Assembly (NCBI GenBank): GCA_018257865.1
Contig: JAEUBA010000065.1
Location: 62,001 to 126,000, forward strand
Source: Stereocaulon alpinum
Taxonomy: Eukaryota > Ascomycota > Lecanoromycetes > Lecanorales > Stereocaulaceae
DNA length: 64,000 nucleotides
Direction of reading: 5' to 3'
The position numbers were made by a program, and so were the translations under genes. Under the pieces are notes generated by a model. It ran no database searches. It saw only the letters and a program-made list of their open reading frames with translations, and was not told the DNA's origin. Shown here piece by piece: positions 21,505 through 32,351 of this stretch; positions within the stretch are counted from its first letter, which is position 1; every line of letters starts with the position of its first letter.

Positions 21505-22017
21505 ATGGCCCGGCTCCACGATGCTCAAGTGGCGAGCCTATACAAATACTTCTTCCTCATCATCGAGCCCATCTCTGCCCTTATTGGCGCTTACTACTCC
21601 TTTTATCAGCCGCAAGTTTATCTGGATCTCACTCATGCCAATTCAAGCCCCAAAAACGGCATACCCATTTCCATTCAGATTGTCCTTGCACAGCTAGCTA
21701 ATTTGTATTTCCTGTTTGCCATCAATGAAGCTCTTGTATTGCGCTCCACAACAGATCTGAAGGTCTGGAGGGCTGTGCTCTTCTGCCTACTAATTGCGGA
21801 CTTTGGACATCTATATAGCGTCAAAGCTGTGGGGTGGGATGTTTACTGGAATTTGTTCGGCTGGAATGCCATTGACTGGGGGAATGTACTCTTTGTGTAT
21901 GTGGGCGCGTCAATAAGGCTATCTTTCCTACTGGGTTTCGGGGTTGGTCCGCCAGGTCAGCAAGCAGTCCGGCGAAGTAACCGGAGGAAGAGACCCTCAA
22001 CCAGACTGAAGAATTGA
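21505..22017 (+). CDS. DUF7704-type membrane protein, 170 aa
   Basis: A single exon starts at the ATG at 21505. The protein is hydrophobic with about four membrane segments: near 14-30 (FFLIIEPISALIGAYYSFY), 58-80 (IVLAQLANLYFLFAINEAL), 88-105 (AVLFCLLIADFGHLYSV) and 125-148 (WGNVLFVYVGASIRLSFLLG). A basic C-terminal tail follows (RRSNRRKRPSTRLKN). The EPISALIGAYY, INEALVLRSTTDLKVWR and LIADFGHLYS motifs match the fungal DUF7704 family as I remember it. The family's function is not established; some members sit in secondary-metabolite clusters, but no such cluster is evident here. Its 3' end faces the oxidoreductase gene 113 bp away. Confidence 0.83.
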   Translation: MARLHDAQVASLYKYFFLIIEPISALIGAYYSFYQPQVYLDLTHANSSPKNGIPISIQIVLAQLANLYFLFAINEALVLRSTTDLKVWRAVLFCLLIADFGHLYSVKAVGWDVYWNLFGWNAIDWGNVLFVYVGASIRLSFLLGFGVGPPGQQAVRRSNRRKRPSTRLKN

Positions 22018-22130
22018 AGCCGCCGAGGCCATCACGTTTGCCAAGTATGCTTATGGAAGTAATTGGAAAACTGTTTAGCTTTCTAATCCGGCACAAGGCG
22101 GAACAGTTCAAAGTTGTGGCGCCATCGCTA

Positions 22131-23563
22131 TCACTGCAAGCTCAAGGTCCCATCCGCATCTTCTAGAATCCCTACGCTTCTGTATTGATCAAGACTTCGC
22201 CTCCCAGCCTCCAAGATTGCAGTGGTAGCAATCGTGTTCTTCAACGTTGGTAGACCTCTTTCATCCAGCTCGTCAAGCGTGACGTTCCCCGCTTTCAACG
22301 CCGCCACCGCATCAACAAACTTCTCGAAGCTGATGTAACCATATCCGGTCTGACCGTTAAAGTTGCCCTCTTCATCTGGAGCGTACTTCATGTAGAAGGG
22401 ATTATACCACATCAGCTGGCCCTGCGAGTCTTCGGCAACGTCATAGCCACGTTTGGCTTGGTCAATGCGGATCTCGCCCTTGGATGCCATGTCTGCGTGG
22501 GAGTAGTCAGGTTTTGCTGGAGAGCGATGTGAGACCTGGGGCTGCGTATACTGACAGTGAAAGTACTGATTTGAGTGTACGCCTACACGTTGAGGAGCAG
22601 TCCAACTTGCTGTATACACACCCGTTGCCTTTCTCGCTGGTTCACGCCGCTTCTGCCATTCTACGAGTAGAGATATGGTGTCCTCTGTCCCAGGCATGCA
22701 GCCCAAGTCTTCAGCTGTACCTCTCGTCCCACTTGCTGTCACTTTCACCGGCTTATAATCCGGCACCATCGATTCGCAGACATCGACATGATGGGAGTTC
22801 AAATAATATGATATATCACTATCTTTACCTGCCCACGCCTTGAACGTCTCTAACTGCGATTTTGGCTGGCTCATGTAGCTATAGAAGTAATTGAAATCCC
22901 CCAACGCCTTCGCTCTGGCTCTTGCATCTGCATACGCCGGATCAAAACGTTTGTGGTGCTCGATGAAGACAAACACGTTATATTTACGGGATTCACGGAT
23001 GAGCTCCTGATGCTCGAAGAGGTGTTTGACGGCAGGTTTCGTGATAAGGACATGGACTCCGTGTTGAATAGCGTAGAGGGCTATGGGGTAGTGGGTCGTG
23101 TCTGGAGTGAAGATTGTGATAGCGTCACCTGGAGAGAGTGCGTCGATGGCAGCTTTGTAGGATTGGGGGTCCCGGGAAGTCTTATCCGAGGGAAACGAGT
23201 CAAAGGAGACGTCAAGGTTATTGTAGACGGAAGAGACGTTCTTGTGGAGATGTTCGCCTGATGGGAGACAATCAAGGACTGGTTATCGTGACTCTCAAAG
23301 GGATCTCCTTCGAAACAAGACCTACGTAATGCAGGGAATTTGGCCCCTGTAGTGCCACACATGCTGAGCCTTCCCACCTTTGCTCGCTTTCTCAGATCAA
23401 ACAGAGTTAGAGCCACCACGCCAATCTTTTTGTCGGAGCCTGACATCCCGCCGCCGACGAAGCCGGTGGTGTACTCCCCCGTACCAACCTCGATCACATT
23501 TCAGCTTATGAAGTGTAAGTTGGCTAACGGGAGACCTACCATGAGAATGTTGAGAGGCGCCAT
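22131..23563 (-). CDS. Gfo/Idh/MocA-family NAD(P) oxidoreductase, 416 aa, four exons
   Basis: Exons are 23540..23563, 23326..23488, 22556..23257 and 22131..22492, summing to 417 codons. The family reduces or oxidises sugars and their acids with NAD(P). The N-terminal Rossmann fold opens MAPLNILMVGTGEYTTGFVG with the dinucleotide-binding GTGEYTTGFVGG. The TPDTTHYPIALYAIQHG and LITKPAVKHL motifs correspond to the family's second strand and catalytic EKP-type lysine. EHHKRFDPAY follows. The C-terminal half carries the alpha/beta substrate domain and GYGYISFEKFVDA. The third intron (22493..22555) is 63 nt and free of stops, so an unspliced reading stays open; splicing restores QYFHYMASKGEIRID. 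Automated annotation often names such proteins D-galacturonate reductase, but I would not fix the substrate from sequence. Confidence 0.85.
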
Positions 23564-24386
23564 GGGGAGTTCAAAGAATCGAAAATAATATGACACGGCT
23601 GAGGTTATTGGGAGTTTACTCTAAACGCAGTCAGAGCAAGTCATGTGGCAGGAATTTCCTTGTTCGGACTACGAACCGATAAGTGCAAGTCTGTTAAATA
23701 TGTCAAAGCGTGTATAGCAGATACAGACAAGTGCAGGATCCTCAACACTTGCGATAACGTCATGGGTCGGCGGGGTATCAGGCATTCAGCCGGAGGCCCG
23801 GAGGCTCGAGCCCCAACACTTTGGGGGATTTCTATGATGAATCGGGAGCTACTCATTAGAAGCATTCGAGATGCTGCCACAAACTAAGTAGTTGCCAACA
23901 GAGCCCACACGTGGGTTGATACTCTCGTTCGCATTCTTTTGTTGAATAGCAAAGATCAGACGTCTGTCTTATGTCCATCATGCTTATTGACAATCGGATG
24001 TTGCTAGTCATCCTCCACGTCTAACAGGTACCTTTGATCGAACAGCAGTAATTAGACATCTCCCATTTTTGTTGGTTATGACTCTTTCAGCAAACGAACG
24101 GCACTTCCTTATCTGGCAAGGGACAATGCTCTGTCGTGAAAGCAACCAGCTCATCTCTTTGCTTGTTTATTCCTAAAGGGAGAAATTCGAAGTCTTTGTT
24201 CACCAGAACCAATCTTGGACCATGGAGCTCTCGCGTTTTCTGATTTTCCACGCTTTGCCTCAACAAGGTTTCAAAAGCCAGAAAGCTTTGTCAATAAAGA
24301 TTATGCACTTATGAGCCCAGAGGCATTCCTCCATGCACACCGGGCAGATCTTCCATCCTCATTCCACGCATTCCCCTTCACCAGCC
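23564..24386. other. Intergenic, no supported gene
   Basis: 823 bases between the oxidoreductase start and a small secreted protein gene. Antiparallel open frames of about 80 codons overlap at 23641..23887 but lack splice or family evidence. The 3' part should hold both divergent promoters. Confidence 0.45.
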
Positions 24387-24959
24387 ATGCATCTCCCCTT
24401 CTCCATCCTCTCCATCCTCTTCGCCTTAACCGCTAGCACACACGCCTCCTTCGCAGACGAAACCCACGGCTCCTTCTCTTACGCCACTCGCAGCTTCACA
24501 GCCTCATACAACGGCACCTCAGCCGGCCTAAACATCGCAACCTACACCCAACCCAATTGCGCAGACCCTGTAAACCCCCTTTGCTCCGTCCTTCTCTACC
24601 CAAAATCCACTCCACTAACCCCTGACCTCACAGCAACCCTACGAATGGAATGTAACCTACGGCATAGCCCTCCCCGTCTCAGTCAGCGGTATCATCCTAA
24701 GTCGTAACCTTACGTCTGAAGAACAACTCGACGTCAGCGTCTATGCGGAAAACAACACGTCTGATGCATGTTCTTTTTATCTCGCGAGTGTGAATGGGAG
24801 TACGACGTCTAATGATGCGCCGGCGCAGAGTGGGTATTGTTACAATGTAAGACCCCTATCTCCTGTGGGATTGATGAGAATGTTGCTGACTGGGGGGTGT
24901 GGTAGACTATGGATGGGTATGGGGATCCGAGTACTTGTTTGAATCTGTGGCATCATTGA
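24387..24959 (+). CDS. Small secreted protein, 149 aa, three exons
   Basis: Exons are 24387..24569, 24634..24846 and 24906..24959, summing to 150 codons; introns are 64 and 59 bp. The first intron (GTAAAC...CTCACAG) removes a frame conflict, and the second (GTAAGA...TGGTAG) leads to a short last exon ending CLNLWHH. The start at 24387 gives a clean signal peptide (MHLPFSILSILFALTASTHA); an in-frame ATG 18 codons upstream would spoil it. The mature protein has few cysteines (NCADP, DACSFY, SGYCYN, STCLN), i.e. about four, consistent with two disulfides. It also has several NxT/NxS sites. No family is recognised. A small secreted, glycosylated protein of this kind may act in the wall or toward a host; that is inference. 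Confidence 0.65.
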
Positions 24960-26373
24960 AGTGAAGGCTAGTGGTAGAACTGAATGAGGGGGGAGGGCGG
25001 TGGTAGGTGTCGAGGGAATGCTTTTAGCTTGTCTAGCATGTCCACCTTGAGGCCTTTTCTATCTGCATTTCGATTCCTGACGTCAGGAAGGCGGACGTTG
25101 ACTTCGTCTATCTATTTGTAATCCATGCCTCTATAATCCTAACCCACGATTGACCAATCCTGCAACCTAAGCTTTCAAGAACATTAACTAAGACCATCAT
25201 CGCAAGGCTGGATATATGCGCAATGGGATGCCGACCTCCTTTCAAGATCATTCACTGTGCAAAGAAGAATGAACAGCACAATGCGGGCTCAAAGGGGCCA
25301 ATCCTATCTTACAGCAAAGTAAAGGGATATCAAGCTGGGTGCCATACATGGTCAATGAACTTACACTGCCAGTAACAGGCCAAAAGCCATATCCTTCCTC
25401 TCTTCTCAACGGCCAGTGCACCACCTATTCACGCTCACAAACCTTTCGATTGGATCAATTGGAAGATCATGGGAATCGATTTCCGCGCATAGGTCCCAGG
25501 GGAAAATATCCCCGCATATTGGAGAATCGCGAACGAGTTCAAGCGCTACAGTATCTTGGGACGAGAATATAAGGGGGAGATCTCTCCGACGCGAAAGTGG
25601 GGGATGATTCTAAATTCAAAGACCTATTACATCTTCAGAACATGAGGTTCGTTTGATCGCCCAGTTGACAGGAGTAATGCAGGGTCGGGCCAGAAAACTT
25701 TCGATAAGCGTAATGTTTTGAGACCTACTGGAACATTGTAGGCTTTGTCAAGTCGTTAGCAACATAAAGTCCATGATCGGCGTGACTAAAGGGCAATCTC
25801 CCGGACCATGACGGAAGAGTGTGGTCCGTCATCCAAGAAGCGTGGTCTGACATCCTGCTTGCTTTCTTGTAAAGTCCATCTGCTGGCAATCTTAGAAGTT
25901 TGTGAACGATATTTGTGTCTCGTCACTCGAAGAAGCCACTTGAAATCTGCAAGCCTCTGCGGTAAGACATATATGTATAGGAAGAAGTGGATTATATGTA
26001 GAGAGGATGGAAGACCACATGGATAATATATACTTGGTGTGGAGGATGATGATGATGATGAAGAAGGAGGAAGAAGTTGAATAGGAAAAGCGCTCTAAGT
26101 AGTAGTGGATGTCAATGACAAAGTGTTTGTGAGCGAATGAAGGGCAGAGGACTCAAAGACGTGACGCAATTGGGATAAGTTTTCCTTGTGCTTCAATATC
26201 CCACCCCCAAAGTCTTCTTCACATGCCTCCATTGCTAGCTTCTCCGCTTCATCGTTTGTCCTCGGTCTTGTGAAAAGGAAGATAATGCATTGGCAGGCGC
26301 TTTTACTGCCATCACACTCACCTGCTCCTGTACAGAACGTTGAAAATGTAAGACCCATTCGTCTCGTTCGCCT
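24960..26373. other. Intergenic 1.4 kb, no gene seen
   Basis: Only short open frames (60-77 codons) occur, with no starts, splice sites or family likeness. A GAT/GAA-rich microsatellite-like patch lies near 26045-26075 (atgatgatgatgatgaagaa). Confidence 0.5.
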
Positions 26374-27012
26374 TCACCTAGGCTTTCCCCTTTCATTCGT
26401 AATCCGATCTTCCACCGCCGCAAACCTCCCCTCAATATCCTCCCTCTCCTCCCTATCTTCCCTCGCCTGCCTCGCCGCCCTCTGAATCTTCCCCTCTCCA
26501 CCCTTCCTCCTCCTCTCCTTATCCTCTTTCCGCTGCAGCACACTAGCAACCCATTCCTCAAACTCCTCCTCCACATCGCCCTCCGTCCTCCCACTCCCAT
26601 CAACTCCCAACCCACCCCTAACCTTCCTCTTCATATCATCCATACTACTGATATCAAATGCCCACAACAAACCCCCCGTAATCATCATCATGAAGCTCGC
26701 CACATTAATAGTCGCCAGATTCAGCGCTTCGAAAGCTTCAAAGGCGCCGTTTACGGGAATTGCGGGGGGCCGGTTGGAGGGTTGGTAGAAGCGGGGGATA
26801 GTGGAGAGGTGCCGGCGGGCTCGTTGACGGCGGGTTATAAGGCCGGAGAGGGTAAGGAAGGAGGCGCCGGCTAGGAAGAGGGTGAGTTGTTTGCGGGAGC
26901 GGGGGGAGGTGAGGGAACTGGAGGGTTGGGGTTCGGGAGTTGGTTGGGAGGATGGTTGTTGGGTGTCTTGATTGGACATGTTGGGCATTGAGGGACGTTG
27001 GAGGAAAGCCAT
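26374..27012 (-). CDS. AIM11: Aim11-like mitochondrial membrane protein, 212 aa
   Basis: A single exon starts at the ATG at 27012. AIM11 (altered inheritance of mitochondria 11) is a fungal family of small two-helix membrane proteins of unresolved molecular role. Residues 1-40 are Ser/Pro/Gln-rich. The first membrane segment is at 42-60 (QLTLFLAGASFLTLSGLIT), followed by the basic RRQRARRH patch. The second is at 98-120 (NLATINVASFMMMITGGLLW) and ends in AFDISSMDDMKRKVR, the most conserved family block. The last 60 residues are a charged, predicted coiled region (EEFEEWVASVLQRKEDKERR). A nearby ATG at residue 9 is an alternative start. Confidence 0.85.
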   Translation of the reverse strand: MAFLQRPSMPNMSNQDTQQPSSQPTPEPQPSSSLTSPRSRKQLTLFLAGASFLTLSGLITRRQRARRHLSTIPRFYQPSNRPPAIPVNGAFEAFEALNLATINVASFMMMITGGLLWAFDISSMDDMKRKVRGGLGVDGSGRTEGDVEEEFEEWVASVLQRKEDKERRRKGGEGKIQRAARQAREDREEREDIEGRFAAVEDRITNERGKPR

Positions 27013-27830
27013 GTCCTTGTCGTATTCGAATTGAGGAGACTAAGTTCATTGATGCGATGAGACCATCGTGAATGGATGAAGCTGTCTAAAGCTGTACAGT
27101 ATTGCAGGCAGAGTGATGCTTGGCGTGGAGACCCTTGGAGTGCCCCTAGGAATTGGCGCTCGACTTAGAGCTACCCTAATCTTAGTCTATCTACAGCAGA
27201 ACAACGCCATTAGCGCCATCACTCGGTCATGTAGTGAGTAAATTTTCGACTAATAGTAGAGTCGGGTGACATGATACACCTGACGATGAAGCACATAGAA
27301 TTTATGTAATGAAGATGCACCAACGTTAGATGAATTCAATGTCCAGTAATGGACTGGTACTAGAAAATTTACAGTACCCTGGCACAGGAGCCTCGTCGAT
27401 AGATTGGATGTCAACCTGCTTATTTTCTATGAAGCTCACTTGATACGCTTCTGCTATTGATTTCGTACGAGCTGTGGTTTTGACCATCTTCGATCTTGAC
27501 CTCGAAGCTGTGACGACGACAGAGGCGACTGAGAACATTGTAGGTTAAGGTACTCATAAAACCAATCCTATGGAACATTCATGGTGGTCGTTCCACTCCC
27601 GAGGTCTTTAGCCCAGCCGTCAGATAGAATGCGTGCTGTTCTACACAGCTTTCTATGTCTATACCTATTTGTTCCTTGTACATTAGGTGTTTCCCACCTG
27701 ACAAGAGCGTACACTGACGTTCGGGAACATTATAAGACAATGTTACAAGTCAAGTCTAAATGACCACTTGCATCTTCGCATCCCGTACATGTTATCGAAA
27801 GACCACCCGCACCAATAAGCGTACAGAAGT
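27013..27830. other. Intergenic, no supported gene
   Basis: 818 bases between AIM11 and the secreted proline-rich gene. A minus-strand frame of 70 codons at 27326..27538 begins MFSVASVVVTASRSRSK, which could be a short hydrophobic leader, but nothing else supports it. Confidence 0.4.
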
Positions 27831-29140
27831 CTAGACATTTAAAACCCTAGTAGCGCTTGTCTCAGGAAAAGTCACTGCCCTTGTAGTCGCCTGCAAGACC
27901 GTGGTCATGGTGGGTGTTACATCTCTGCTGCTCTCTGTCGCTACCGTTACACCTTTACGGATACCCACTCCAGTATCCGTCTGTGTGGTCTCCACTACCT
28001 TTGAGAACGAGACTGCTGTATTTTTCGTGCCAGCAACGGCAATTGTAGTAGAGTCTCCAGCAACCACATTTGTAGGCTATTCGAGCATCAGTACACAAAT
28101 CTCCGAATCGCTGAGTTGAGGAAGCTCACCCCAGTCAAAGTAGCCTCAACCGCCATGGTTCTCACACTCGTTGAATACATCTCCGTAACTGTGACCTCCC
28201 AGAACTCACTCTCAGTCGTACACCCAACACGCCCACTGCTGCACACAACGGCTAATACCTTCCCCGTTGGTATTGTATCGGGATGCAAGTTCTGCCATGG
28301 CGCGACGAAATAAGTCGTCAAAGTCTCCATGCTGTTGCTGCTTGGGGCGAGCTCATATCCGTACTCAGAGCTATAAGTCACAGACTGATAGTATACTGTG
28401 ATTGGAATGACTGGAGCCCCGAGTGGCGAGAGCGTGGTGTGGCAGGCTGTGACTGTGGTGGACGTGTAGAAGGTTGAGTAGCAGATCTTTGGGCGGGACA
28501 AGGAGAAGGGTGCGATCTTGATCGGCGGCACTGGACTTAGTTTTGAGGCCAGGATTTGTCTTGTCTCGAATTGGGATCTTGACGATGGCATTGCTGGGTT
28601 TGATGAATTCTGCGCAGCAGAAGAAACCCCAGAAGCTGAAGGCACGAATAAGCCTGATAGTGGAAGTGGGCCTGCGGTTAATACTGGCACGTGTGACGCT
28701 CTGAGCTGACTCATTCCAGTATTAGTGATGGAAGGGGGATCCCACATTGTAGTCATCAAGGGTGCAGGAGGGGCAGTGAATGCGTCTGTGGATGAAGGGG
28801 TAGCAGGCACGGGTGCGGAGCGCAGACCTCCATTCTGTATGGTCGGCGGTGGTGGCGCTGTGAAGGAGACATCATCATCACTATTGCCGAGCTTTCTAGG
28901 ATCGACAGGGTCCTTGGTCATTGTTTGTATGGCAGGCGGAGGTGGTGCGGTGAGGGAGTCTATGTTGATATCGATTCCAGGCACGTAATGGTAACCCCCA
29001 TCAGTAATTGCTGGAGGTGGCGGTATCGTATCGCGTGCCTTGAGCTGTAGGATGCCTTCGGCTTTGGGTGCTGCTGTTATGAGTTGGGCCAAAGGTACCA
29101 GGAGACCGAGTAGTAGGAAGAGGCAATTCATTGCTGCCAT
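27831..29140 (-). CDS. Secreted proline-rich repeat protein, 418 aa, two exons
   Basis: Exons are 28130..29140 and 27831..28076, with a 53-bp intron (GTGAGC...GAATAG); the sum is 419 codons. The open frame extends further upstream, but the ATG at 29140 gives a signal peptide (MAAMNCLFLLLGLLVPLAQL). The N-terminal third holds four variants of a proline motif (IPPPPAITDGG, TAPPPPAIQTM, TAPPPPTIQNGG, TAPPAPLMTT) separated by about 30-50 residues. A Ser/Ala/Pro region follows, then a folded-looking segment rich in Thr, Val and Tyr (CYSTFYTSTTVTACHTTLSP) with spaced cysteines. The C-terminal exon is Thr/Val-rich (TTVLQATTRAVTFPETSAT). This pattern fits a cell-wall or extracellular glycoprotein. 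No enzymatic motif and no named family are seen; a GPI site is not evident. Confidence 0.68.
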
Positions 29141-29508
29141 TCTAATATCATGGATGAGGTAGTTCGGTTTGAAGTTTTCTTGTAAGAAAGTGCCACAGAT
29201 CTTATGAAGCTGGCGGTGCATTCCACGAGGTGGCTTGGCTGATCGGAATGAGATGAACATGCGCCAAGATTTTCCCTTGCATTCTTGTAGGGGTCAGAGT
29301 TCGGAGATCGAGGTGCAGACAAGAACACATATCCCTTAGAGTTGAGGGTGTGGTAGTCATGAGGAATACTGAAGGAGAAGAAGGTGCCGGTATGGCAACA
29401 GCAAGGGTATCTCTCGCCAAACAAATCTAATGCTATGATGGGAAATCTCGAAATGAAATCGCCTTCGTACCAAACGCCTCTGGTACAAAATACTTAATGA
29501 ACTCCATC
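29141..29508. other. Intergenic, promoter of secreted gene
   Basis: About 370 bases between the secreted protein start and the stop of the transcription factor, both on the minus strand. No other gene is supported. Confidence 0.5.
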
Positions 29509-32351
29509 CTAGGCGCTACTGCCTGGAAACCATCGTTGATCCGGCCCCTGATAATATCCAGGCTCCTCGAAATTCATATTCTCCATATCATTAGCAGTCG
29601 GGAACATGTCCTCGAACGGCGCCCCGGAAGTGGTGGGTAAGCTGCCGTAAGAGAGAAATTGGTCATAAGATGTAAAGATTTGGGGCTGGAAAGGTGCTGA
29701 AGTGGTGTAGGCGTATTGTGGTTGATATTGAGCTGGTTCAGTGTGGTTCATATGGCGATCCGGCAAACCACCCTGCACCCCCTGCATGTTTTCTATAGTT
29801 TGGGGGCGGTGTGATCCAAGGTCCAAGGCCTCGTTGGGGTCTCTTCCTATTTTCGGTGCAACTTTGCGCAGAAGATCACTGCATAATACGGAAGCACGCC
29901 GGGCGGCTTCATCATCATCAGCCATGCTACGCAACCATTCCAAGGCTTTCTTTGCGCATCCAAAGACTTCTTCGACCTCTGTTGGCATATGATCTGCTCG
30001 AAAGGACATCTCAAGCATCATCACCGTGGCTGCCTGCATGAGATAATGCACTAAGCACCACCAAGGCGCAACCTTGTAAAGACCCACTGGATTGGGCTCG
30101 TCCGGTAGCAGCCCTAACATGTCTCGAGCCGCATGTACACATCTTGCTGCAGTTTCTCGATTGAAATCCCGGGCTTTACCAGACTCATTCGGGATCTTGC
30201 GATCTATGCGACATAGACAAGGGCGATTGATAATCATCGATGTGCTGTAGTAAAAGAAGCCGAGGCCTAATCGCTGAGGCATGAACTGTAGGTCCCGTTG
30301 CTTCTTGGAGAAATCAAATATAGGTGGTAGCTCTGATTGCAGTCTTTCGAGTTTCGAATTAAGATTAGCAATGGTTCCCTGTACATGGGCCCAAGACTGA
30401 TCCATGGCGTCCGCGCGGTAAAGGCGATTCAAGACCTCATTAGTAAATGTACTGAGCTTCGTACTAAAGCTAAACGCTAGAGCACTACTAGGAGGAATCG
30501 CGTGCTTCATTTGCTGTGAAGTTTGAAGGGTTGGTGACGTCAAGGGGATTGAAGAAGCCGGTGAGCCTTTCACCTTGGAGGATTGACTGCTCGAGGATGG
30601 CGATGGCATTGCCTTGTCGAGTGGACGAGACTCATTACTAGACATACGTCTGAACATATGAATAGCTTCAGGACTTGAAGACGCTGTGCTGTAAAGGGAA
30701 TCCTCTTCCAAGGGTAGCGGCAACGGAGCTGTGCAATCTGTTTCAGCAAATGACGTTGGACGACCTGTCATGACCGCCAATCTTCGCTCAACGGAACACA
30801 GAGCCCACCAGACACGGTATCTGATCTCCCTTGAAGCTTCTGACACGTCTTTGCTGGCATTCCGCAGATTTAGACCCAGAGTGGAAGCGTGCCGGATGGC
30901 AATACCACTCACTACCCACGACCTAAGCAGCATTAGCCACCTCCTCTCCAAAAAGGACTCTTTCAGGCTAAAGGCTCACCTGTTGATTTGGTTAATAGCC
31001 ATCAGGTAAAACGTCATTAGTCCTGTAATCTGTACTCTTTGTAGCTCTGCATGTCCTAGGATGTGATCTGCATTGAACCCTAACAGTCGAGCACGAGTAA
31101 AATAGATCAAATGATCTCTTGGGTCGCCTCTCCATTCGGCCTGGATCAGATGAGAGTGTTTTGCTCCAATGGCGAAGATCAAATTCAGAATTGCCAGCCA
31201 GTTTTGGTTGATCTTTCTCTTGTCTTGACTAGCGGAAAAGATTTGATATTGATCGCTGAAGGTTTGCTTGCTAACTATTGGAAAGGCGGGGTGAACCGTA
31301 TCTAAATAGCTCTTGAAAAGCATGTCTGCTGTAGCTTGTGCTGGCACCTCGTAAGGGTCGATTTGATCGGAGATCAACACGTTCAAGTCGTCACAATGGT
31401 AAGATGACTCGCTAATGGTGGCCTTGCCTGAGCTCAGGTGATGAGTCTCAGACGCTGGTGACTTTTGATCATCGACGCCTGGGTCCAGTGCACACTCATC
31501 ACTATCTTCTGTGCTCGCTCTTTTGAGTCGTTGCATCCAAGTGATGTCGGAGTTTTTGCCGTGAAAACCTGTAGCTCGGGCGGCAACATCCCGATTGAAG
31601 TCTTCATTGATTTGGTCCAAGGATTCAGTAGATCCCACGCGAGCAGATACTTTATGTTCACCAGCTGGTTCGCGATACATACTAGCTCGTCTTGGGCTCA
31701 AGATAGACTGGTCGTCGTCGTCGTCCGAGAGTACCTCCTGCGATATCTCAGCTGTGTATCTGTGAAAGTCCACGAACGCTTGTCTACCTTGTCTAAAGCG
31801 GTTCGGATCAAGTTCTGGTCGTCATCCCCTACACGATTCCAGAGGTCCTCCAGAAGCCTCTCGTACTCTTCAACTCTGCCTGCTAGATTACCGAGCTGTC
31901 TTTGGACTCACAGCATTAGGTATGGGCTGATTCTTTGGTCGATCATCAGTAAGACTTACTTCTTAGTTCTGTCGCGCTTGCCATCCGCATATATGCAGGG
32001 CAATCTAAAGTCTTGGCAGTGCTGACAGGCTGGACGCTCCCCACTGCACTTTGTCTTCCTATGCCTACACGGCTCACACGCATGGGTGACCCGGTGCTTG
32101 TCCGCCGCTGTAGATGTTTTTGATACAGACTGGTCTTCGCTGCCACGCCGTAGGCGAGGTATGGCCACCTTCGGGGTAGGCTTTGGCTGCGAATCAATGG
32201 AATGCTGTAATGGGGTAGGCATAGGCGGAGGTAGGCTGGAATAGACGGCTGATGAGAGAGATAGGGGCATCTGCGTATGTGGAGTTGAGGCATTAGCGGT
32301 CGACGCTTGAGCCTTCTGCCTGCCAGCCTTGTTTGACCCATGTTTCCTCAT
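29509..32351 (-). CDS. Zn2Cys6 fungal-specific transcription factor, about 891 aa, four exons
   Basis: Exons are 31960..32351, 31788..31899, 30980..31737 and 29509..30922, summing to 892 codons from the ATG at 32351. The zinc cluster (about residues 92-119) reads CEPCRHRKTKC-SGERPAC-QHC-QDFRLPC with CX2CX6CX6CX2CX6C spacing. A basic linker and a coiled coil for dimerisation (GRVEEYERLLEDL) follow directly across the first intron. Exons 3-4 form the fungal-specific regulatory domain: DMLFKSYLDTVHPAFPIVSK, then NQINRSWVVSGIAIRHASTL restored by the 30923..30979 intron. Next come RVWWALCSVERRLAVMTGRP and a Gln/Tyr/Pro-rich C-terminus that may activate transcription. The open frame extends 5' of 32351 without an ATG; a short upstream exon (ATG at about 32531, MNAVESSSPPPSHTT) is possible. 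The target genes are unknown; CAB2 lies divergently upstream. Confidence 0.87.

Noticed and set aside
23081..23497. Single 138-codon frame over the oxidoreductase N-terminus
   Set aside because: Its later part runs through an intron and a wrong frame; the spliced four-exon model keeps the Rossmann fold intact.
23795..23830. tRNA-like B box (ggctcgagcccc)
   Set aside because: No A box at a suitable distance and no cloverleaf arms could be folded by eye.
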